Positions 16,692-26,045 of a stretch of 64,000 bases of DNA are shown one piece after another. The stretch is from Vibrio intestinalis (GTDB lineage Bacteria; Pseudomonadota; Gammaproteobacteria; Enterobacterales; Vibrionaceae): positions 124,001 through 188,000 of the forward strand of contig NZ_JANAVY020000006.1 of the NCBI RefSeq assembly GCF_025195085.2, written 5' to 3'. Every line of letters begins with the position of its first letter. Positions within the stretch are counted from its first letter, which is position 1. Below the pieces are notes generated by a model. It was given only the letters and a program-made list of their open reading frames with translations. It made no database searches and was not told where the DNA came from. Position numbers and translations under genes: made by a program.

Positions 16692-18602
16692 ATGACTTTA
16701 TATAAACAACTTATCGCGGGGATGCTTGCAGTGTTTATGCTGCTCATGGTGTCGGTGTTTGTCATAGAATTTAACACCACCCGTAATAACCTTGAGCAGC
16801 AGCAACGCTCTGAGGTAAACAACACCATCAATACTGTTGGCTTAGCGCTCGCCCCCTATTTACAGAACAAAGATACCGTCGCGGTCGAATCGGTCATTAA
16901 TGCTCTGTTTGATGGCAGTAGCTACTCCGTGGTTCGCCTGCACTTTCTAGATTCGGATGACGAAATAGTTCGTACCTACCCTATCAAGCCGAATAACGTG
17001 CCATCTTGGTTCACCAATCTAGGACTGTTTAGCAAAATCCATGATAGTCGCGTAGTCACAAGCGGTTGGATGCAACTGGCAGAAGTCGAAATTGTTAGCC
17101 ACCCTGGTGATGCCTATGCCCAGCTATGGAAAGCCTTCGAAGACTTGGTTATTGTTTTCTGCTTAGTCTTTTTAATCGGTGTATTTGCCATTTCATTTAT
17201 CTTGCAGCGCGCACTGCGTCCACTGCAAAACATCGTGAAAAAAATGGAGCAAGTGGCCAAAAATCAATTTGGCGATCCGCTACCACGCCCAAACACCGTT
17301 GACCTAATCAGCGTTGTGGATGGCATCAACAGCATGTCGGCTCAGGTTGAACAGGCATTTAAAGATCAAGCAAGAGAAGCTCAGCAACTTCGCGAGCGCG
17401 CCTACATTGATACCGTATCAAACTTGGGTAACCGTGCTTACTACATGAGCCAGCTTAATGCATGGCTAGGTGAAGGCGGTTACGGTGGTGTGGCACTGCT
17501 TGAAGCGACATTCATCAAAGATTTGTACGAAGAAAAAGGCTACGAAAGTGGCGACAACATGGTGCGCGAGTTGGCGGATCACATTAAGTTGTCTCTAAAC
17601 TCGCCTGACATCATTCTAGCCCGCATCTCTTCTGACGAGTTTGGTTTTATCTTGCCTAACATGGACGACAGTGAACTTAAACTGATCGCCGGCAGCATTG
17701 TAACTTACGTGCAAGATCTCAACTCAGACCCAACCGGCATGGCCTCACCTGAATTTGCCCTTGGCGTTGTACATAATAAGAGTGGCAACACTAGCTCTGA
17801 GATCTTGACCATTCTTGATAATGCATTGGCGTCTGCCAAAGGTAATCCTGAAGAACACTTTGGCTATATCTCCAGTGATCAATCTGGCGATCTTATGGGT
17901 AAACAGCAGTGGAAGACCTTGGTGGATGAAGCCATCAGCAACGAATGGTTTACCTTCCGAGTGCAATCAGCCAACAACAGTTGGGGACAAACTTACCACG
18001 CAGAAGTGTTCACTGCGATTGAGCATGGTGACAAACGTTACAGCGCCAACCAATACCTGTTCGCTCTCGAACAACTGGATGCCAGCCATCTGTTTGACCA
18101 ATACGTGATTGGTGCAATGGCGACCAAACTTGAACAAGGCGAATTTGAGTCTCCATTAGCAATTAACATTGCACAATCAAGTATTGCGCAGCCAAGCTTT
18201 ATCCGCTGGGTTAGTCAACTGCTTACCAAGCACAAATCAATTGCGCACCTACTCCATTTTGAAATCCCTGAAAACTGCTTTGTACACACACCTCATTACA
18301 CCGCTCTGTTCTGTAATGCGGTTCGTGCCGCTGGTGCGGATTTCGGTGTTGATAATTACGGCCGTAACTTCCAATCACTTGATTATATTAACGAGTTCCG
18401 TCCGGCGTATGTAAAACTTGACTATCTGTACACCCATCACCTTGATGATGAAAAACAGAAATTTACTCTAACGTCGATCTCGCGTACCGCACATAACCTT
18501 GGCATCAAAACCATTGCTTCGCGAGTAGAGACTCAAACTCAGTTAGACTTCTTGTCTGAGCACTTTATCGAAGTTTTCCAAGGCTTCATTGTTGATAAAT
18601 AG
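16692..18602 (+). CDS. lapD: LapD c-di-GMP receptor (HAMP, degenerate GGDEF and EAL)
   Basis: A 636-residue inner-membrane protein: first helix ~6-26, periplasmic LapD/MoxY-type output domain to ~148, second helix ~152-174, HAMP, degenerate GGDEF (~235-395), then degenerate EAL (~410-636). The active-site loop reads SSDEF instead of GGDEF. The EAL position reads HAEVF, and the catalytic metal ligands look eroded, as expected for a receptor without enzyme activity. When the EAL domain binds c-di-GMP, the periplasmic domain holds LapG and protects the adhesin. The start lies 5 bases after lapG, and lapB follows 15 bases later. Confidence 0.92.
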   Translation: MTLYKQLIAGMLAVFMLLMVSVFVIEFNTTRNNLEQQQRSEVNNTINTVGLALAPYLQNKDTVAVESVINALFDGSSYSVVRLHFLDSDDEIVRTYPIKPNNVPSWFTNLGLFSKIHDSRVVTSGWMQLAEVEIVSHPGDAYAQLWKAFEDLVIVFCLVFLIGVFAISFILQRALRPLQNIVKKMEQVAKNQFGDPLPRPNTVDLISVVDGINSMSAQVEQAFKDQAREAQQLRERAYIDTVSNLGNRAYYMSQLNAWLGEGGYGGVALLEATFIKDLYEEKGYESGDNMVRELADHIKLSLNSPDIILARISSDEFGFILPNMDDSELKLIAGSIVTYVQDLNSDPTGMASPEFALGVVHNKSGNTSSEILTILDNALASAKGNPEEHFGYISSDQSGDLMGKQQWKTLVDEAISNEWFTFRVQSANNSWGQTYHAEVFTAIEHGDKRYSANQYLFALEQLDASHLFDQYVIGAMATKLEQGEFESPLAINIAQSSIAQPSFIRWVSQLLTKHKSIAHLLHFEIPENCFVHTPHYTALFCNAVRAAGADFGVDNYGRNFQSLDYINEFRPAYVKLDYLYTHHLDDEKQKFTLTSISRTAHNLGIKTIASRVETQTQLDFLSEHFIEVFQGFIVDK

Positions 18603-18617
18603 ACTAAGGCTTAGTGT

Positions 18618-20735
18618 ATGCAGGATCCGCTACTAAATTCGCTTATCTACGTTAGCCGTTATTACGGGTTGGCGAATTCTCCAGAAGCGCTTATCAATGG
18701 TCTGCCACTTTCGGATGGCAAACTTACGCCATTCTTATTCCCTCGCTCAGCAGAACGAGCGGGGTTAGTCGCGAAAGAGAATCGAGCCACTCTAAATAGT
18801 ATTTCAGGGCTTGTACTGCCGGTTGTACTGCTACTCAAAGGCGGTGATGCCTGCGTTCTTAACAGTTTCAGCGCCGATCAGAAAGAAGTAGAGATTGTTA
18901 CCGGTGAGTCTGGCCTAGTGCCCGTTTCTATTCCGATTGAAGAACTCAATGAGCAGTATGCCGGGCGCTATTTCCTAGTTAAAAAGCAGTTTCGTTACGA
19001 CGAACGATCTCCAGAAGTATTAAAAACCAAAGAAGGTCATTGGTTCTGGAGTACTATTTGGCAATCAAAGTCCATTTACCGTGACGTGTTGATTGCCTCA
19101 ATTCTGATTAACTTGTTCGCTGTAGCCGCACCGATGTTTACTCGTTTGGTATATGACAAAGTGGTACCAAATTTAGCCTTCGAAACCCTCTGGGTACTGG
19201 CAAGCGGTATCTTTGTCATCTTCCTCTTCGATTTAGTTCTCAAGCTAATGCGCAGCTACTTTATCGATGTCGCAGGCAAAAAATCTGACATCCTGATTTC
19301 ATCCAAACTGTTTAGCAAAGTGCTAGGTATTCGCATGGAATCACGCCCACCTTCAGTAGGCGCTTTTGCCCGTCACTTGCAAGAGTTTGAATCGATTCGC
19401 GAGTTCTTTACCTCCGCAACCATTGGTTCTTTGATTGATTTACCATTCGCGATTCTCTTCTTACTGTTAATTTGGCTAATGGCTGGCAACCTTGTATTGG
19501 TACCTATCGCAGGTGTGCTTATCCTTGTGATTTACTCGTTACTGATTCAAGGCCCACTGCGTCAGACAATCGAAGAAGGCTCACGCCTAGCGTCGCAAAA
19601 GTACGCAAACTTAATTGAAAGCTTATCAGGCTTAGAAACCGTGAAGCTGTTTGGTGCGCAAAGCCAATTCCAATACCGCTGGGAAGAAGCCGTCGCTCAC
19701 ATGGCAAACTGGAATATCAAAAGCCGCCGCATCACAGATGGTATTCAAAATACCGCCGGATTTGTACAGCAAGCCTCTAATGTCGGCATGATCATCCTTG
19801 GTGTTTACCTCATCGCGGAAGGTGAACTGACTATGGGTGGCTTAATAGCAGCGACTATGCTGAGTGGCCGCGCGATTGGCCCTATGGTTCAGCTGTCATT
19901 GCTTTCTACACGCTACAATCAGGCCAAATCGTCAATGACCATCATCGAGCAAGTGATGGCAATGCCCGATGAGCAAGAAGAAGGCAAACGCTACATCCAC
20001 CGTCCAATAGTTCAAGGTAAAATTGAGTTGGATAAAGTGACTTTCCACTACCCTGACTCGCCAATTGCCTCGATACGTAACCTGAGCTTGACCATTAACC
20101 CGGGTGAAAAGGTCGCAATTATTGGTCGTATTGGTTCTGGTAAAACAACCTTAGAGCGTTTGATTTTAGGTTTATATAAGCCGACCGAAGGCCACGTCCG
20201 TATCGATGAAACTGATATCGACCAACTTCATCATGTGGATATCCGACGCAATATCGGCTGTGTTCCGCAAGACTATCATCTGTTCTACGGTTCAATACGT
20301 GACAACATCACGCTTGGTCGCCCATTAGCGGATGACCGCGATGTAATGGACGCAGCCAACCGAGCAGGCGTGACTGTATTTACTCAACAAGATCCAGCGG
20401 GCTTAGAGCGACAAGTAGGTGAAGGCGGCCTATTGCTTTCAGGTGGTCAACGACAAGCGGTGTCAATTGCACGCGCTCTGTTAGGCCGTCCGCCAGTGCT
20501 ACTGATGGACGAACCCACCAGCGCAATGGATAACCGCTCAGAAATGCACATTAAGCAGCAGCTAGCGCAATTGAAAGAAAGTGAAACGCTGATACTGATC
20601 ACCCATAAAACATCCATGTTGGATGTGGTCGATCGCGTGGTAGTGATGGAGAAAGGCTGCATCATAGCTGATGGGCCAAAAGCCGAAGTTCTCAATAATC
20701 TTATGCAAGGCAAAGTGAGAGCAGTAAACACCTAA
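18618..20735 (+). CDS. lapB: Type I secretion ABC transporter LapB
   Basis: A 705-residue inner-membrane ABC exporter. The N-terminal ~130 residues form a C39 peptidase-like domain without the catalytic Cys (RYYGLANSPEALINGL at the position where peptidases have Cys). Six membrane segments span ~155-430. The nucleotide-binding domain (~470-700) has Walker A GRIGSGKTT, signature LLSGGQRQ and Walker B VLLMDEPTSAMD. The C39-like domain usually binds an RTX substrate without cutting it. Last gene of the lap operon, followed by a strong terminator. Confidence 0.92.
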   Translation: MQDPLLNSLIYVSRYYGLANSPEALINGLPLSDGKLTPFLFPRSAERAGLVAKENRATLNSISGLVLPVVLLLKGGDACVLNSFSADQKEVEIVTGESGLVPVSIPIEELNEQYAGRYFLVKKQFRYDERSPEVLKTKEGHWFWSTIWQSKSIYRDVLIASILINLFAVAAPMFTRLVYDKVVPNLAFETLWVLASGIFVIFLFDLVLKLMRSYFIDVAGKKSDILISSKLFSKVLGIRMESRPPSVGAFARHLQEFESIREFFTSATIGSLIDLPFAILFLLLIWLMAGNLVLVPIAGVLILVIYSLLIQGPLRQTIEEGSRLASQKYANLIESLSGLETVKLFGAQSQFQYRWEEAVAHMANWNIKSRRITDGIQNTAGFVQQASNVGMIILGVYLIAEGELTMGGLIAATMLSGRAIGPMVQLSLLSTRYNQAKSSMTIIEQVMAMPDEQEEGKRYIHRPIVQGKIELDKVTFHYPDSPIASIRNLSLTINPGEKVAIIGRIGSGKTTLERLILGLYKPTEGHVRIDETDIDQLHHVDIRRNIGCVPQDYHLFYGSIRDNITLGRPLADDRDVMDAANRAGVTVFTQQDPAGLERQVGEGGLLLSGGQRQAVSIARALLGRPPVLLMDEPTSAMDNRSEMHIKQQLAQLKESETLILITHKTSMLDVVDRVVVMEKGCIIADGPKAEVLNNLMQGKVRAVNT

Positions 20736-20750
20736 AACAAACTCGAAATT

Positions 20751-20786
20751 AAAAGCGCCAACCATAAGTGGTTGGCGCTTTTTGTT
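20751..20786 (+). terminator. Terminator of the lap operon
   Basis: A 14-bp stem, AAAAGCGCCAACCA (20751-20764) with its exact complement (20769-20782), a 4-nt loop and a T run. Confidence 0.93.
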
Positions 20787-20815
20787 TAGGCTAATTAAAT
20801 TTGAACTAAAGCCAA

Positions 20816-23344
20816 TTAATTAGTCGGGCACGTCGCCACACCTAACTCTTTCCATACGCCAGAGCCGGCTGTGCTTGGTGCTTCACCTTGAGTCCACCAT
20901 TTGGCTTCCCAACGCTTACCGTCCCAAGATACTTGGTCACCACCAACATAAACCGTTGCTGCATCCCAAAGATCAGTACACGCACCACCAGATTTCTTGT
21001 TCACTAGAACACTGACATTTGCAGTACTAGCTGCTTGGCCATCACTCACTTCTACCGCGAACGCTAACGTGGTATCAACAGTGTAATCAGGCGCGATGAA
21101 TGTTACCTGAGCACCATTAATTTGCGCATTCAGACCAGCAGGAATCGACCAAGAGTAAGTAAGAGGGTCATTATCCGCATCTGTTGAAGTAGAGGCATCG
21201 ACCACAACGGTATCACCCGCATTGGCTGTCGCAGGAGCTACGATAGCTGCTACTGGTGGCGTGTTCACTGGCAGTTCACTCACAACCGTCACCGTAACGC
21301 GATCAGTCGCTGATGCCGCTTCGTTATCAGTCACTGTCACTTCAAACACCAATACAGAATTCTGTGTAACCGTTGGTGCAACAAAGCTTGCTTGTGCCGT
21401 GGTTGCTCCTGTTAGCACAACTGGCTCACCTGAAACTTGGGTCCATTGGTAGCTAGCAATCGTGCCGTCGCTATCTTTAGATGCACTGGCATCTAAAGTC
21501 ACCGCTGTTGCCGATACGACAGTTTGATCGACTCCAGCAGAAGCGATTGGCGCGCGGTTGCCCGGAGGAGCACTTGCGAGACCTTCATGCATCGCATTTA
21601 ATATGTCGCCATTATCTGCATCAATTTCCCATGAGAACAAACCGGCTAGGCCAAGATTACGTACATAAGCACCTTTCGCTTTCACCGAACGATCATCATC
21701 GAAGGTGATTAACTTACCGTTCGAACGGTTCCAAACCCAAGGCGCTTCAGCCTGCTCATCATAGCCGTATTCAAAGCCATTAATACCCGTGTTGTTAGCT
21801 CCGAGCATATTCGCCTTAATACCTTTGTAATCGATAACGCCATCTTCCCAAACACCTTGAGCAGTTGAGCCTTTCAACTTACCGTTACCAACACCAGTCA
21901 TAGGGTCGCCCGGTACGGTTAGAGACTCTGGCATTACACCTTCCCAGCCTCGTCCGTACATTGCTGTACCTACCACCAACTTATTCGCTGGTACACCTTG
22001 AGCTAACAGCAACTGAATGCCATTGTCGGTCGTATAGGCAGGCCCTTCATACGGCTTACCGTTTTCATCCACACCTGTGCCATCACACTGACCAGGGCGC
22101 ATAAACGTTCCGCAATTGATCGCGGTTTGATGGCCTAATACGTTGTTCCACGCACCATAGAAGTCGTAAGTCATAGCGAAGATGTAATCCATGTACTGGA
22201 TCGCTTCACCGTAATTTACGTCTTCAATCTTATCGTAACCGACACCGATCGCAGAAGTAAGCTCATAAGTACGGCCTGTTTCTGCTTGCAACGTATCTAG
22301 CATTGCACGCAGCTCGCGCATCAAGGCAATGTAAGCTGGGCCATCATTCACCGGGTCGCCTAGGTTAGGTGCCGCACCGCCACCACCAGGGAATTCCCAG
22401 TCAATGTCAACACCATCATAGAATTTCCATGTTTTTAGGAAACGCTTAACCGACGCGACAAACACATCACGGTTGGCTTTGTTAGTGAAATCATAGAATG
22501 GGTCAGACAGTGTCCAGCCACCAATTGAAGGGATAATTTTCAGATCAGGGTTACGCTTTTTCAGCGCCATCAACATGGCATAGTTACCCTTGATAGGAGA
22601 TGCGTACTCATGCCCTGCTTGTGGGAATGACTTTTGGTAAGCCGCCCAAGGGTCATGAATAACGACTTCATAATCAGGAACACCCTGACAAGCCGTCATC
22701 AATGCATTGTAGCTGTTGCCACCGACACTCTTTACCGATTCATTAGGACCACAGATTGGAATGAAGCCATAAAGAATGTGCGTTAAGTTATCAGCCGGAA
22801 TGTTGTCTACCGTGAAATCACGGCCATAAATACCCCATTCAACAAAGTAAGTACCGACGACCGTATTTGGATCGGTATTATAGGTTTTGTTGTTAGGGTC
22901 AATGTTCATTGTCAATGGGTCAAGGTGAGCACCATCGGTATCCGCAACAACAAGAGTCGCGGGTTGGCTTTGAGTACAACCCGTTGCATCACACGCTTCG
23001 ACAACCAATTGATAGCGGCCGCCAGTGCCATACTTAAAGTTTGCAGTGGTGGTGCTTCCCGTGATCGCGCCACTCGCCACGTTTACACCATCAAAGTAGA
23101 TGTTGTACGTGTCGCCAGGCGTGCCACTCCACTGATTGAATTTTATCGCCACGTCCGCTTGGTCATAATATTTGACCATTTGGTTGTATCCAGCGGTGGT
23201 TTCCATCGCCAGTTCGATTTTTGAAAATTGTAAATTATTAGAGCCATTGATATCTATACTTGGCACCGCGGGTGCCGCCATGACTTGTGCTGATAATAAA
23301 GCCGCAGCACAGCCAGCATAGACCGTTGTTAGTTTTAAACTCAT
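20816..23344 (-). CDS. chiA: Secreted GH18 chitinase with two PKD domains and a C-terminal CBM
   Basis: A 842-residue protein. The start at 23344 (MSLKLTTVYAGCAAALL) gives a clean signal peptide ending VMAAPA; a longer frame to 23392 adds a polar lead. Parts in order: a ChiA-type N-terminal fibronectin-like domain (~23-135), a GH18 barrel (~150-580) with catalytic motif DGVDIDWE (proton donor Glu317), two PKD-like repeats (~590-680 and ~690-775; both with ASxSxDxDG-type turns), and a CBM5/12 chitin-binding module (~790-840; Trp-rich WDAATVYVGGDQVSWDGKRW). It degrades chitin outside the cell, feeding GlcNAc into the pathway served by nagB, 7 kb away. In V. cholerae the matching enzyme, as I recall, is ChiA-2. 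Confidence 0.92.
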   Translation of the reverse strand: MSLKLTTVYAGCAAALLSAQVMAAPAVPSIDINGSNNLQFSKIELAMETTAGYNQMVKYYDQADVAIKFNQWSGTPGDTYNIYFDGVNVASGAITGSTTTANFKYGTGGRYQLVVEACDATGCTQSQPATLVVADTDGAHLDPLTMNIDPNNKTYNTDPNTVVGTYFVEWGIYGRDFTVDNIPADNLTHILYGFIPICGPNESVKSVGGNSYNALMTACQGVPDYEVVIHDPWAAYQKSFPQAGHEYASPIKGNYAMLMALKKRNPDLKIIPSIGGWTLSDPFYDFTNKANRDVFVASVKRFLKTWKFYDGVDIDWEFPGGGGAAPNLGDPVNDGPAYIALMRELRAMLDTLQAETGRTYELTSAIGVGYDKIEDVNYGEAIQYMDYIFAMTYDFYGAWNNVLGHQTAINCGTFMRPGQCDGTGVDENGKPYEGPAYTTDNGIQLLLAQGVPANKLVVGTAMYGRGWEGVMPESLTVPGDPMTGVGNGKLKGSTAQGVWEDGVIDYKGIKANMLGANNTGINGFEYGYDEQAEAPWVWNRSNGKLITFDDDRSVKAKGAYVRNLGLAGLFSWEIDADNGDILNAMHEGLASAPPGNRAPIASAGVDQTVVSATAVTLDASASKDSDGTIASYQWTQVSGEPVVLTGATTAQASFVAPTVTQNSVLVFEVTVTDNEAASATDRVTVTVVSELPVNTPPVAAIVAPATANAGDTVVVDASTSTDADNDPLTYSWSIPAGLNAQINGAQVTFIAPDYTVDTTLAFAVEVSDGQAASTANVSVLVNKKSGGACTDLWDAATVYVGGDQVSWDGKRWEAKWWTQGEAPSTAGSGVWKELGVATCPTN

Positions 23345-23726
23345 GAGTTTATTTCCATATATATTTAGAGTTATACGAAATATCCTGCTCAAAAAAGAGC
23401 ATCAACTAACATGTTTAGTTCAAGATTTATAAATTTTCTGAGATTAAAACTGGTTTGCGAGTGTCTATAAATTCAGCCCTCATAAACAAACATAAGGTTA
23501 CACGTAAATTTTGTGCTTGGTTCAAATATGCGACATCTCAGTTTGGCAAATGATTGCAAAATATTTCACCAAAAGATATTGGCTAACTGAGCTATAAAAG
23601 CAATAAAGAACACCTTTTCGCGCCTCTTGGTTAACTCAATATGAACCGCGCACTCACTCCCCATTCAGATGCAATCCGTAAACTGAATCATGAAATCAAG
23701 AATTACTGCCTGAAGAGGGAATCATT
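23345..23726. other. Intergenic region, divergent promoters
   Basis: This 382-bp gap lies between the chitinase and the YgiW-like gene, which diverge. It is AT-rich. A GAGGGAA binding site for the plus-strand gene lies at its right end, and a possible -10 (TATAAA) lies near 23593. I see no clear ChiS or CRP operator and no reading frame worth calling. Confidence 0.4.
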
Positions 23727-24203
23727 ATGAACATTCAAACAATCGTTGCTCACGCTAAACAAAAAATGTCACACATCGGTATTAATCACAAACAAGCCAT
23801 TGTTGCTTCTACTATTGCCTCGGCACTTATCATTGGTAGTACAGGTGCTGCATTTGCTTTTGATGATGGCGCGGATCGTAAGAACAGCCAAGATGACCAC
23901 TACAAAATGACCAAATCCACCATTCAATACACTGGGCCGGTAGCTACAACAACCATTGCAGATATGCTCGAGCAGCAAAGTTGGTTTGACGATCAAAAAT
24001 TCACGCTCGAAGGCCACATCATCAAACAAATAAGCCCAAAAACTTACGTCTTCTCAGACGGAACTGATGAAATCGAAATTGAATTGAAAGCGAAGCAAGC
24101 GGTGAGTTTTTCTGACAAAGACATGGTGAGAATTTCTGGCGAATACGAAAGAGAGCTGTTTGAAAATGATCAGTTCGAAGTCAAAACACTGACTGTTTTA
24201 TAA
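23727..24203 (+). CDS. YgiW/YdeI family OB-fold (BOF) stress protein
   Basis: A 158-residue exported protein. A signal segment (IVASTIASALIIGSTGAAFA, to ~45) is followed by the bacterial OB-fold: TTTIADMLEQQSWFDDQKFTLEGHIIKQI, YVFSDGTDEIEIELK and VRISGEYERE. Members such as E. coli YgiW and YdeI help with peroxide, acid and envelope stress, and their fold suggests binding of a small ligand. The long positively charged stretch before the hydrophobic core (~26 residues) is unusual for a simple signal peptide. A good GAGGGAA site precedes the start, and a terminator follows. Confidence 0.82.
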   Translation: MNIQTIVAHAKQKMSHIGINHKQAIVASTIASALIIGSTGAAFAFDDGADRKNSQDDHYKMTKSTIQYTGPVATTTIADMLEQQSWFDDQKFTLEGHIIKQISPKTYVFSDGTDEIEIELKAKQAVSFSDKDMVRISGEYERELFENDQFEVKTLTVL

Positions 24204-24224
24204 CACTACTTTTTCACTGCCCTT

Positions 24225-24250
24225 GGAGAAGCACTGCTTCTCCTTTTTTT
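24225..24250 (+). terminator. Terminator of the YgiW-like gene
   Basis: An 8-bp stem, GGAGAAGC with GCTTCTCC, with a 3-nt loop, followed by seven T residues. Confidence 0.9.
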
Positions 24251-24361
24251 ATGTCGATAGCACACTAACACCATGATAAACGGCACACATTTGTTATAAA
24301 GCACAGTCCAATTGTTGCCGGAGTGATAAGATTAGGTTTCATTCATTAGCCATATCATTTT

Positions 24362-24784
24362 ATGAAGAAGCTTTTCTCTCTATTGGTCGCCATCTTTGCC
24401 TTAGCGCTTGGTTTCTATGCCAAGGATATTTACATGGCGATGAAACCCTCCGCTGACACATCAGTGCAATATTGCTCGCTGACGTCACAACCTTGTATCC
24501 AGGGTGACATCACTATCGCTTCCAACCGCGATATCGTCCAGCCCTTAGTTCCTTTCACTATTTCGGCACAATGGCCAAATAGCCGCGCAACTGCTCTAAA
24601 CTTGACCTTAGATGGTGTCGAAATGGATATGGGAACGGTGAAATACCAATTAAAACCCACAACGGATAATCACTACCAAGCTGAAATTTTACTGCCCGCC
24701 TGCACCACGACAGATATGACATGGCAAGGCTATGTTACCGATGGGCAGACTCATGTTTATATCTCTCTAAGGATGGCTCGATGA
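24362..24784 (+). CDS. Membrane-anchored periplasmic protein of the copper trio
   Basis: A 140-residue protein with one N-terminal helix (MKKLFSLLVAIFALALGFYA), probably an anchor, and a periplasmic beta-rich domain. Two cysteines close together (YCSLTSQPC) and one near the C-terminus (LPACTTT) could form a disulfide or bind metal. I do not recognise a named family. The last four bases (ATGA) overlap the start of the SCO-like gene, and a PCuAC chaperone gene follows, so the three form one operon. Its job is probably related to copper delivery or redox at the inner membrane. Confidence 0.6.
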   Translation: MKKLFSLLVAIFALALGFYAKDIYMAMKPSADTSVQYCSLTSQPCIQGDITIASNRDIVQPLVPFTISAQWPNSRATALNLTLDGVEMDMGTVKYQLKPTTDNHYQAEILLPACTTTDMTWQGYVTDGQTHVYISLRMAR

Positions 24785-25371
24785 GTAAACGTTGGATTAC
24801 GATTTTATTACTGGCTTTCGCACTTGGTATGGGGTTAAAACTCTACCTAAATACCACTGAACAGACCGAGGCAACCACAAACACCAGCGCTATATTTAGC
24901 CAAGGGACAAATCAATCCTTTGACCTGTACAATCAGCGAGACTCCCGCACTCGTATTGTCTACTTCGGTTTTACCCGCTGTCCCGATGTTTGCCCAACAT
25001 CACTTGCTATGTTGGCAGGCGCGCTCAACCAACTCGAACCCAACATTATTGAACAGTTCAGCCCTATTTTTATCTCTTTAGACCCAGATAGAGACAGTGG
25101 CGAACTGGCTCATCAATACGCACAATACTTTCACCCTGCGCTGAATGGATTATCCGCTGATATGGCCACCACCGAATCTATCGCAAACCGTTACGGGGTG
25201 ATCTTTAAGAAAACCGAACTGCCTGAATCGGAGTTAAAATACACACTTGATCACAACTCCTATTTCTACTTTTTAAAACCCGATGGCACGCTGATTACCA
25301 AAGTGCCTCACACGCTTTCTCCTGCGCCAATCTTGCACGCAATTCAAACCATTACTGATCAAGGAAAATAA
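24781..25371 (+). CDS. SCO1/SenC family copper-binding thioredoxin-like protein
   Basis: A 196-residue protein with one N-terminal helix (RWITILLLAFALGMGLKLYL) and a periplasmic thioredoxin-like domain. The copper site is intact: the CPDVCP motif near residue 70 and the distal His in LDHNSYFYF. SCO proteins insert copper into cytochrome oxidase or reduce its CuA site. The start overlaps the preceding stop as ATGA, so I prefer it over a longer frame starting 60 bases upstream. The next gene, a PCuAC chaperone, is the usual partner. Confidence 0.88.
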   Translation: MSKRWITILLLAFALGMGLKLYLNTTEQTEATTNTSAIFSQGTNQSFDLYNQRDSRTRIVYFGFTRCPDVCPTSLAMLAGALNQLEPNIIEQFSPIFISLDPDRDSGELAHQYAQYFHPALNGLSADMATTESIANRYGVIFKKTELPESELKYTLDHNSYFYFLKPDGTLITKVPHTLSPAPILHAIQTITDQGK

Positions 25372-25373
25372 TA

Positions 25374-25820
25374 ATGAAGCTCAACACTTTGATACTACTG
25401 GGGGCGCTTATCGCTCCGCTGGCGCACGCCAGTATGGATATTATGGCTCATCACCCATACGCACGCGCAACCCCACCGAATGCTGCAACCAGCGCCGTTT
25501 TCGTCGAACTGATGAACCCGACTGATATCGACCGAACAATTGTTTCAGCCTCTACTCCTGTAGCAGGAAAAGTCGAACTGCATGACGTCATCAATGAAGG
25601 CGATGTGATGAAAATGCGCCAAGTAAAACAGATAACAATACCTGCTCAAAGTAAAACGTCACTTGAACCAGGTAGCCTTCACATCATGCTGTTTGAGCTA
25701 AACAAGCCCCTGATTGAAGGTGGCAGCATTGATGTTGAGGTAGTCTTTGCTAACGGCCACAAGCAGATATTTTCTGCGCCAATCAAAAAAGTAATGAGTG
25801 GTATGAAGCACCACCATTAA
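25374..25820 (+). CDS. PCuAC family periplasmic copper chaperone
   Basis: A 148-residue protein with a signal peptide (MKLNTLILLGALIAPLAHA) and the DUF461/PCuAC beta-sandwich. The His/Met copper site is visible: ELHDVINEGDVMKMRQV and the later SLHIMLF, matching the H-x(n)-M-x(n)-H-x-M pattern. The C-terminus carries a His-rich tail (MSGMKHHH) that may add a second metal site. It passes Cu(I) to the SCO protein or directly to oxidase. The start lies 2 bases after the SCO stop; this is the last gene of the trio. Confidence 0.9.
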   Translation: MKLNTLILLGALIAPLAHASMDIMAHHPYARATPPNAATSAVFVELMNPTDIDRTIVSASTPVAGKVELHDVINEGDVMKMRQVKQITIPAQSKTSLEPGSLHIMLFELNKPLIEGGSIDVEVVFANGHKQIFSAPIKKVMSGMKHHH

Positions 25821-25825
25821 TCCGA

Positions 25826-25855
25826 AAAAGAGATGGGCATTTCCCCATCTCTTTT
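25826..25855 (+). terminator. Terminator of the copper trio
   Basis: A 12-bp stem, AAAAGAGATGGG with CCCATCTCTTTT, with a 6-nt loop, ending in four T residues. Confidence 0.88.
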
Positions 25856-25893
25856 GCTATATTTAGCCGCAATTAACCTAATGGAGGAACATC

Positions 25894-25941
25894 ATGATTG
25901 TATTACTTACCCACCCGGCAAAAATAGCGAAGGCGCTTTAA
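25894..25941 (+). CDS. Candidate 15-codon leader peptide upstream of the rsgA paralogue
   Basis: An ATG at 25894 is preceded by an excellent GGAGGAAC site and opens a 15-codon frame (MIVLLTHPAKIAKAL, then TAA). It lies 105 bases before the rsgA-type gene, in a leader full of competing hairpins. The strength of the binding site in front of so short a frame argues that it is translated. Its likely role is control of the downstream gene, not as a free peptide. Confidence 0.6.
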   Translation: MIVLLTHPAKIAKAL

Positions 25942-25963
25942 ACTTTCCTTCCCTCCCTCTTTG

Positions 25964-26040
25964 CCCGGTGATACTCAACCGGGGTCTACGATTCTGACCC
26001 TACAAAGCTTTATAGCAGTACAAAACTGCATGCTTGGGGT
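25964..26040 (+). promoter_or_regulatory. Candidate translational attenuator of the rsgA paralogue
   Basis: Four segments can pair in alternation. Segment 1 CCCGGT (25964-25969) pairs with 2, ACCGGG (25978-25983). Segment 2's GGGTC (25982-25986) can instead pair with 3, GACCC (25996-26000). Segment 3's ACCC can pair with 4, GGGT (26037-26040), supported by AGC/GCT and GCAGT/ACTGC (26015-26019, 26025-26029). Segment 4 is the Shine-Dalgarno of the gene at 26046. Pairing 3:4 would hide it and 2:3 would free it. Confidence 0.55.
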
Positions 26041-26045
26041 AACCA

